64,000 nt of DNA from Pseudoalteromonas nigrifaciens. Lineage in GTDB: Bacteria; Pseudomonadota; Gammaproteobacteria; Enterobacterales; Alteromonadaceae. Shown piece after piece: positions 57,934 to 64,000 of this stretch (positions are counted from its first letter, which is position 1; every line of letters begins with the position of its first letter). The notes below the pieces were generated by a model. That model was given only the letters and a program-made list of their open reading frames with translations. It was not told the origin of the DNA and did no database searches. The DNA lies in assembly GCF_002221505.1 (NCBI RefSeq), contig NZ_CP011036.1, forward strand, positions 2,480,001 through 2,544,000, read 5' to 3'. Position numbers and translations under genes: made by a program.

Positions 57934-59544
57934 TTACTGTTGCAAAAAATGCTTTATCAGTTCTGCTTTAACTACTTTGTTAGAAGCATTTACTGGCATT
58001 GCGTCAATTATTTTGATTTTTCTGGGTACTCGATAATTTGCCATGCGCTCACGACACCAAGTCATTAACGTTGCCTCATCAAGTTCTGCTGATGATTTTA
58101 AAGTAATAAATGCACAGCCAACTTCTCCCATGCGCTCATCTTTAATTCCTACCACTGCAACTTGTGCAATAGCGCTGTGCTCAATAAGTACTGCCTCTAT
58201 TTCTGCCGGATAACAATTAAATCCGCCCGAAATGTACATATCTTTTAGTCTGTCGGTAATGCTTAAATAGCCATTTTTATCTAAATGCCCAACATCGCCG
58301 GTGTGCAGCCAATTGTCTTTATCTATGGTTTCGGCGGTGGCTTGTGGTTGCTCAAAATACCCTTTCATTACATGAAAACCACGAATACAAATTTCGCCAG
58401 TTTCATTAGCACCGAGTATTTCACCCTGCTCAGACATTATTGCTATTTCGGTGCCTTCAATTGCGCGGCCACTGGTACTGGCTATGGTGGCAACGTCGGT
58501 ATCAATGCCACAAATACTTGCTAAACCACCGCACTCAGTTAATCCATAGGCTGTGGTTACCACTTTAAAACCTAATAACTCACGCATTCGCTCTATTAAA
58601 ATAGGCGGAATAGTTGCAGCGCCAGTAACGGCTATGCGCAGGCTACTTAAGTTAGCGCTTGCCAACTGTGGATGAGCAAGCAATGATAAATAAAGTGTTG
58701 GTGGCCCAGGTAATACGGTTATTTTATCTTGGCTAATTCGGGCAAGTACATCATCGGCGTCAAACACTGCTTGTGGTAAAATAGTCGCGCCTGCTAATAA
58801 ACAACTTACCCATCCGGCTTTATAACCAAAGGCATGAAAAAACGGATTAACCACTAAATAGCGATCGCCAGGTACTATGCCTAAGGTTTTTACAAATACG
58901 CTAAACGCTTTAATTATTGCCCCATGGCGGCTCATAACACCTTTGGGTTTGCCTGTAGTGCCAGAGGTAAACATAAGATCAGACAGATTATCTGCACCAA
59001 CCCCTAAGGCAATTTCACGGGCACTGCGCTCATCTATGCTGTCTTTTCTGGCTAAAAAGCTTTGCCAATCACAACAAATATCAAGTGGCTCCCCTTTACG
59101 TGGGGTTAAGGTTACAATCGACAGTTGCTGTGGAGTGAATAATTTTGCCAATTCGCCGGGGTAGTCACTTTTTAAAAAGTCACCAACACTAAACACTAAC
59201 TTTGCGCCACTGCGATTAATAATTTCAGCCGCTTCAACTGCTTTCATACGGGTATTGATAGGTACTAACACTGCTCCGGCCATTTGCAAACCAATCGCGG
59301 CAAGCACCCAGCGCCCAGAGTTTGCTCCCCAAATAGCCACGCGATCGCCCGGTTTTATTCCAAAAGCAATAAGTGCACGGCTAACATTTAAACTCTCAGT
59401 AGGTAAGTCTTGATAGGTTATTTTTGCTTCGCCATCTTCAATGGCAATAAGTTGTCCATGGCGCTTTGCAGCAGCAAACACTAATTTAGGAATACTATCC
59501 ACTTCGCTGCTAATGCCAGGGTCTAATGAATTATTGATCGTCAT
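57934..59544 (-). CDS. Acyl-CoA synthetase (AMP-forming), FadD3-like
   Basis: The ~536-residue adenylate-forming ligase has the ATP loop FTSGTTGKPKGVMSRH, the adenine motif TAYGLTECGG, the hinge GYLSITDRLKDMYISGGFN and the C-terminal catalytic lysine segment. I start at the ATG at 59544 (MTINNSLDPG) because AGAGAA precedes it and longer starts overlap the flavoprotein gene. It activates a carboxylic acid as its CoA thioester for the neighbouring dehydrogenases; the chain type is not read from sequence. Confidence 0.9.
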   Translation of the reverse strand: MTINNSLDPGISSEVDSIPKLVFAAAKRHGQLIAIEDGEAKITYQDLPTESLNVSRALIAFGIKPGDRVAIWGANSGRWVLAAIGLQMAGAVLVPINTRMKAVEAAEIINRSGAKLVFSVGDFLKSDYPGELAKLFTPQQLSIVTLTPRKGEPLDICCDWQSFLARKDSIDERSAREIALGVGADNLSDLMFTSGTTGKPKGVMSRHGAIIKAFSVFVKTLGIVPGDRYLVVNPFFHAFGYKAGWVSCLLAGATILPQAVFDADDVLARISQDKITVLPGPPTLYLSLLAHPQLASANLSSLRIAVTGAATIPPILIERMRELLGFKVVTTAYGLTECGGLASICGIDTDVATIASTSGRAIEGTEIAIMSEQGEILGANETGEICIRGFHVMKGYFEQPQATAETIDKDNWLHTGDVGHLDKNGYLSITDRLKDMYISGGFNCYPAEIEAVLIEHSAIAQVAVVGIKDERMGEVGCAFITLKSSAELDEATLMTWCRERMANYRVPRKIKIIDAMPVNASNKVVKAELIKHFLQQ

Positions 59545-59554
59545 ATGCAATTCT

Positions 59555-61279
59555 CTAGTCATTGGCTTCTGCGCCGCGGTTAGCTGTAATGTGATTAGCC
59601 GCAACGTAACCAAAGGTCATAGCTGGGCCAATTGTTGCACCCGCGCCTGGGTAACTTGTGCCCATAACTGAGGAGGAACTATTACCTATGGCATAGAGTC
59701 CTGCAATGGGCTCACCCGATGGGCGTACCACTTGGGCATACTCATTAGTAAGCAAGCCACCTTTAGTGCCAATATCGCCCGGATGAATTTTTAATGCGTA
59801 ATAAGGGCCTTTTGTTAGCGGTGCTAAACAAGGATTAGGTTTTACTTTAGTGTCGCCGTAATAACGGTCAAACACATTACCGCCACGGTCAAAGTCTTCA
59901 TCTACACCCGTTGCTGCGTAGTGGTTCATCTTTTGTACTGTTTGTGCTAATCCATCAGCATCAATATTAACTAGTTTTGCCAGCTCTGCTAAGCTATCGG
60001 CTTTAAAATAAACCGAGCCTAACCAGGCTTTGGGCGCTCTGCTATCTGGCATAATTTTGCCAGGCATCAGTGGTCCCATAGCGTACTCATGGCGAAAATG
60101 GCCATCAAAAACCACCCAAGCAGGAATAGAATTACCCATTTTTTGATGATTACGATACATAGCATCACCAAATTCTAAATAAGGCGCTGCTTCGTTAAAA
60201 AACCGTTGCCCTGCACCATCAACAACAATAGCACCAGGAAAGGCTCGCTCGGCAAATAAACCACGAGCGTTGCGCTCTTTAGGTACATTTAAGGTAGGTG
60301 TCCACCAGCACCAATCAAGTAAATCGGTGGCTGCGCCTAGTTTTTGCCCCGCTTCTAATGCCGCGCCTGTGTTACCGCCTTTAGGTGTTGCACTCCAGCT
60401 TTGTTGTGACGGTGCCGGTAAATATTTTTCACGTAATGCTTGATTTTGCTCAAAGCCACCACTGCCCATTATTACGCCATAACGCGCATTTAATGTAAGT
60501 TCTTGGCCATCACGTAGCACTTTAATACCGGTCACTTTGTCGTTATTAATAACAAAGTCGGTAAACTCTGTACCGCGCCATAATGGAATATTACGATCGC
60601 ATAACGAGTGGCGCAGTGATGCCACTAAACTCGCGCCTAACCCTGCTCTGCGATCGCGGCGTCCTTTTTTACGCTGCTTAAAGTCCAATTTATAACGTAG
60701 CATTAAACCAATTATCATCAGCATCCAGCCGCGCTCCTTCGACACTGCTTTATGTGCTTGGCGCGCAGTCCACGACATTTTCCCCATCAGTAATGCATTA
60801 CCGGCAGCAGGCTGTTGGTTATCCATTTCATCGCCCAGCCCTGTGGTATCGTATAGCTCTGGATCCATACTACGCCCACCCGGTAATGAGCCTTCAAGGT
60901 GTTGATAGTAATCGGGGTATTTATCGGCAACCGCAAATTTAACGCGGCTATTAGCTTGCAGCTCGCGCAGCATTTTTGGTGCATTATCTAAATAGGCACG
61001 AATACGCGTCTCATCAACACTGCCTTGGCTGGCCGCTTTAATATAAGTGAGCGCTGCTTCGTAGCTGTCTTTGCCGCCAAGTGCACGAAATTCATCGTTA
61101 TTTGGGATCCAAATACCACCTCCAGATATTGCAGAGGTGCCTCCGTATTTATCGGTTTTTTCAACAATAAGTACTGAGTTACCCTGATCGGCGGCAAACA
61201 GTGCTGCAGTCATTGCACCGGCTCCCGAACCGACAACAATTACATCGTAATTTTTTTCAACATCATTGGCTGTGGTCAT
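59555..61279 (-). CDS. FAD-dependent 3-ketosteroid-delta1-dehydrogenase-like protein
   Basis: The 574-residue flavoprotein starts with a dinucleotide-binding GSGAGA (17-22), followed by EKTDKYGGTSAISGGGIWIPNN, a signature of 3-oxosteroid 1-dehydrogenases and close relatives. Near the end SYPGAGATIGPAM (542-554) supplies Tyr543 and Gly547, the positions that in KstD polarise the C3 ketone. FNEAAPYLEFGDAMY is also typical. KstD introduces the 1,2 double bond in steroid ring A. A related succinate-dehydrogenase-family oxidase is the alternative. It lies between two CoA ligases. Confidence 0.82.
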   Translation of the reverse strand: MTTANDVEKNYDVIVVGSGAGAMTAALFAADQGNSVLIVEKTDKYGGTSAISGGGIWIPNNDEFRALGGKDSYEAALTYIKAASQGSVDETRIRAYLDNAPKMLRELQANSRVKFAVADKYPDYYQHLEGSLPGGRSMDPELYDTTGLGDEMDNQQPAAGNALLMGKMSWTARQAHKAVSKERGWMLMIIGLMLRYKLDFKQRKKGRRDRRAGLGASLVASLRHSLCDRNIPLWRGTEFTDFVINNDKVTGIKVLRDGQELTLNARYGVIMGSGGFEQNQALREKYLPAPSQQSWSATPKGGNTGAALEAGQKLGAATDLLDWCWWTPTLNVPKERNARGLFAERAFPGAIVVDGAGQRFFNEAAPYLEFGDAMYRNHQKMGNSIPAWVVFDGHFRHEYAMGPLMPGKIMPDSRAPKAWLGSVYFKADSLAELAKLVNIDADGLAQTVQKMNHYAATGVDEDFDRGGNVFDRYYGDTKVKPNPCLAPLTKGPYYALKIHPGDIGTKGGLLTNEYAQVVRPSGEPIAGLYAIGNSSSSVMGTSYPGAGATIGPAMTFGYVAANHITANRGAEAND

Positions 61280-61358
61280 CTACCTTCTCCTGTTCAATTA
61301 TTTTTATTCACTAATGACTAATCTGCGCTTTATTGGCTTTTTTAACGGCGATTAACAT

Positions 61359-63053
61359 TTATTGATAAAGCTTTGTTTTTAATTTGTTTCTTAAAATTTT
61401 ACCGGCCGGATTACGCGGTAATTTATCTTCCATAAGATGAATTTTTTGCGGTACTTTATATTTAGCCAGTCGTTGTGCTACATGTGCGAGCAATTGCTGC
61501 TCTTCAATAAACTCGCCTTCTAATGGGCAAACAACAGCAATAACGGCCTCACCGGTTTCTTCATCTGGAATACCAAACACTGCTACTTCGGCTACCGCAG
61601 GGTGTTCAAGCAAACACGACTCTACTTCGGCTGCGGGAATATTTTCCCCCGCGCGGTTAATCACATCTTTAATACGGTCAACAATAAACAAAAAGCCTGC
61701 GTCGTCTATATAGCCCAAGTCGCCGGTATGTAACCACCCAGAGCGTATTGCATCTTGAGTTGCTGTTAAGTCGCCAACATACTGATCCATTAAAGTAATA
61801 CCGCGCATACATACTTCGCCCACGCTATTGCTAGGTAACGACTGTCCATCTGCTGCGCAAATACGTACTTCCATAATGGGCGAAATAAGCCCAGAGCTTT
61901 TGGGTGCATGGCGAAATAAATCGCCAGACGCTGCTGCGCCCACACCATTGGTTTCGGTCATACCAAAGCCAATTCCTATCATTTGCTCAGGTAAGCTAGA
62001 CAGCGTTTTATCAATTAAGCTGGCTGGTAGTCCTGCGCCGCCAAAACCTAAACCACTAAACGAGGCCATAACTTCTGCACTATGAAAACTCGGCTCTCGT
62101 AATAACTGCATCACCATAGATGGCGCACCATTAAATTGTGTTACTTGCTCTTTTTTGATCAGTTCAATTGCCTCTAGCGGATCCCACTTATGGGTAAACA
62201 CTAAGCGCCGCCCGCCACGTAATGCCGACAATAACTGGGCATGTAAACCACTTACATGAAATAACGGCACCGCGGTTAAAATAGTAGGCACCAGTCCTTT
62301 TTCCATAATTAGCGCTAATGCTTTAGGTGAGGTCATTGCCGATATTGCACCAATAAAGTCAATATTATAAAGTGCTTGGCACACTGCAATATGGCTCGAC
62401 TCAACCGCTTTAGCAACGCTAGTCGCACCTGAGGTAAACAGGACTAAAGCCGCATCGGTTGCTGTTATTGTGGGTGGTTCAATGCTGTGCGCTGAATGAT
62501 TAAGTGCCTTTGTAAAGTCTATTGCTGCAGCAGATTGCGATAAATCTAATGCTGTATCGTTTAATACTAAGGTATCGGTTAACCACTCATTACTTTGGCT
62601 AATTCGCTGCCATCTTGGGCCATCACAAATTAATAATTTAGGCGCAATACCATTAAGTGCTGTTATTAGCTCTTGCTGCATACCAAAACTATTTAGTGGT
62701 GCAGGTACTGCACCTATCAATGCTATCGCGCAAAAAGCAATAACCCATTCAGGTCGGTTACGCATTGCAATAGCAACACGATCTCCTTGCTTTATGCCAT
62801 GTTGCTGTAAGTAACTGGCAACATTATCAACGTGTTGAAAAAACTGTTTATAGCTGCAGTGCTCTCCCTGATAAACCAAAAATGATTGCTCATCAGTGCG
62901 CCTTGCATCATTAATCACTTGCGCTAAATTAAGCGGCGCATTGCAATACACCTGATAATTTTGACCATTGATTTGCTTATTAGTGACTTCAAATGGTGCG
63001 CCAGGCGCCATTAACTGTGATTTAGTGGCAGTGACTAAATTAAATAAATTCAT
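61359..63053 (-). CDS. Acyl-CoA synthetase (AMP-forming) with variant P-loop
   Basis: The 564-residue ligase has an adenylate-forming fold with GFGMTETNGVG (adenine motif), GWLHTGDLGYIDDAGFLFIVDRIKDVINRAGENI (hinge and catalytic loop) and the C-terminal lysine in LPRNPAGKILRNKL. Its ATP loop reads LFTSGATSVAKAV where TSGTTGxPKGV is usual, so two small residues are changed although the lysine is kept. The ATG overlaps the preceding gene's stop by 4 bp (ATGA), indicating coupled translation. The substrate is unknown. Confidence 0.88.
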   Translation of the reverse strand: MNLFNLVTATKSQLMAPGAPFEVTNKQINGQNYQVYCNAPLNLAQVINDARRTDEQSFLVYQGEHCSYKQFFQHVDNVASYLQQHGIKQGDRVAIAMRNRPEWVIAFCAIALIGAVPAPLNSFGMQQELITALNGIAPKLLICDGPRWQRISQSNEWLTDTLVLNDTALDLSQSAAAIDFTKALNHSAHSIEPPTITATDAALVLFTSGATSVAKAVESSHIAVCQALYNIDFIGAISAMTSPKALALIMEKGLVPTILTAVPLFHVSGLHAQLLSALRGGRRLVFTHKWDPLEAIELIKKEQVTQFNGAPSMVMQLLREPSFHSAEVMASFSGLGFGGAGLPASLIDKTLSSLPEQMIGIGFGMTETNGVGAAASGDLFRHAPKSSGLISPIMEVRICAADGQSLPSNSVGEVCMRGITLMDQYVGDLTATQDAIRSGWLHTGDLGYIDDAGFLFIVDRIKDVINRAGENIPAAEVESCLLEHPAVAEVAVFGIPDEETGEAVIAVVCPLEGEFIEEQQLLAHVAQRLAKYKVPQKIHLMEDKLPRNPAGKILRNKLKTKLYQ

Positions 63054-64000
63054 AATGTATTCCCAGCTGCTAATTTTTTGTCCGTGAGTAAGTAACTATT
63101 AATGCCAGAATCTGTTTTACGCTGACAAAATAACTCATCATTACTTTCTAACCAATTTAAGTGCGCTAAGGTTTCACCCAATGCCATCATACTTTCTATG
63201 GGTGAAAGAGCGCGTTTAAATAAATGCTTCATTGCCTGATAGGCATTAAATTCAGGGGCTTGCAGTGCAAACGCTCTTAATATATCTAACTGCTCAAGGT
63301 GATGGTCAATCAACTGTTGTACACGTAAATGCATGTGGCGAAATACCGGACCATGGGCAGGTAATACTAAAGTTTGTGAATCGAGCGTGTGTAGTTTTTC
63401 AAGCGAACGTAGCCAGTTTTTTAATGGCTGACCTTGCGGCTCTAACTCAGACACTAAAATATTTGAACTAATATTGGGCAATAACTGATCGCCAGCTAGT
63501 AGTAGTTTGTCGGCTTCACAATAAAGACACGCATGCTCTGGCGAATGCCCCTCCCCTATGACTATTTGCCAGCGGCGCTTGCCTATGGTGAGTACATCCC
63601 CTTCACGCAGACGATTAAATGACGGCGGGCTAAATTTTATAAAAGGATCTTTACGGCAACTAGCAATAATCACGTCTAACTCATCACGTGGTAAACCTGC
63701 ACTATGATAAAAATCTAGTTGGTTGTCACTGCCAAGCGCTGCGGTGTTATTGCTCAGCGTTTTTAGCATGTAAAACTCACCAAAAGTCATATATAGCGGC
63801 ACATTAAACGTGGCCATTAACCAACTAGCTAGGCTGCTATGGTCATAATGAAAATGCGTACAAATAACCCCTTTAACTACTTTTTTGTTGCAATGTTGTT
63901 CTATTACCGTTAACCACAATTGCCGTGTTGTGTCATTATTAAGCCCGGTATCGAGAATATACCAACCGTCGTTATCTTCGAGTAAATAAAGATTTATATG
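63050..64000 (-). CDS. Metallo-beta-lactamase-fold hydrolase, 5' end outside the window
   Basis: The frame is open to the window edge. Before the apparent TTG at 63919 it still encodes HINLYLLEDNDGWYILDTGLNN, the first strands of the MBL fold, so the start lies beyond base 64000. Metal motifs are THFHYDH, the GEGHSPEHACLY histidine, Asp in LLLAGDQLLP and PAHGP. A C-terminal helical region (HHLEQLD.) follows, as in the hydrolases of the glyoxalase II/LACTB2 type. A thioesterase-like or lactonase role in the CoA pathway is possible. It is the most upstream gene of the minus-strand operon seen here. Confidence 0.88.
   Translation of the reverse strand, partial: HINLYLLEDNDGWYILDTGLNNDTTRQLWLTVIEQHCNKKVVKGVICTHFHYDHSSLASWLMATFNVPLYMTFGEFYMLKTLSNNTAALGSDNQLDFYHSAGLPRDELDVIIASCRKDPFIKFSPPSFNRLREGDVLTIGKRRWQIVIGEGHSPEHACLYCEADKLLLAGDQLLPNISSNILVSELEPQGQPLKNWLRSLEKLHTLDSQTLVLPAHGPVFRHMHLRVQQLIDHHLEQLDILRAFALQAPEFNAYQAMKHLFKRALSPIESMMALGETLAHLNWLESNDELFCQRKTDSGINSYLLTDKKLAAGNTL

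Overview
The window reads as a chromosomal stretch of a marine gammaproteobacterium, most likely Pseudoalteromonas or a close relative. Supporting signs are the low-GC coding style, the tmRNA tag ANDDNYSLAA, the MotY-type (sodium-driven) flagellar protein beside rnt, the gene order tig-clpP-clpX, and the block fimV-truA-accD-folC-dedD-cvpA-purF. The genus is an inference from gene order and protein style; no database was searched.

Layout. 1-1737: a group II (IIC-like) intron, cut off by the window start, sitting directly behind the clpX terminator. 1784-5286: clpX, clpP and tig on the minus strand. 5740-6341: five minus-strand tRNA genes (Pro, Pro, His, Arg, Pro) behind one strong promoter. 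6687-12118: folD, cysS, ppiB, lpxH, miaE and a Yip1-family membrane protein. 12163-14264: a second, essentially identical intron directly behind the purF terminator. 14314-28406: purF, cvpA, dedD, folC, accD, truA, a large acidic repeat-bearing fimV, asd, pdxB and fabB, all minus strand. 28588-33889: mnmC, a small NAD(P)-binding protein, a TSUP permease and a glutamate/sodium symporter. 34067-36268: a decayed integrative element at the 3' end of ssrA, with a degenerate att copy, one AAA-type ATPase cargo gene, an integrase tail and a second broken gene. 36269-43173: ssrA, a FapA-domain protein, rnt, motY, an EamA permease, an aromatic amino acid permease and a small lipoprotein. 43247-45433: a TonB-dependent receptor with a Fur-like operator and a leader hairpin. 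45805-52124: a CsgD/VpsT-like regulator convergent with a six-gene archaic (Csu-like) chaperone-usher pilus operon that has two chaperones. 53276-64000: a catabolic cluster. Thiolase and SDR are on plus; two acyl-CoA dehydrogenases, two acyl-CoA ligases, a 3-ketosteroid-delta1-dehydrogenase-like flavoprotein and a metallo-beta-lactamase-fold hydrolase (running off the window) are on minus. It looks like steroid or similar polycyclic/branched acyl degradation.

How the genes work together. The left half is mostly housekeeping: protein quality control, one-carbon and folate metabolism, fatty acid synthesis, purine synthesis and tRNA modification. The right half is accessory: surface attachment (pilus plus regulator), metal or ligand uptake (TonB receptor) and a CoA-dependent catabolic module. 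Mobile DNA takes two forms: terminator-targeting introns and a relic of a tmRNA-targeting island. The most unusual items are the twin introns behind two different terminators, the ssrA-targeted relic with its ATPase, the TonB-receptor leader, and the dual-chaperone pilus operon.
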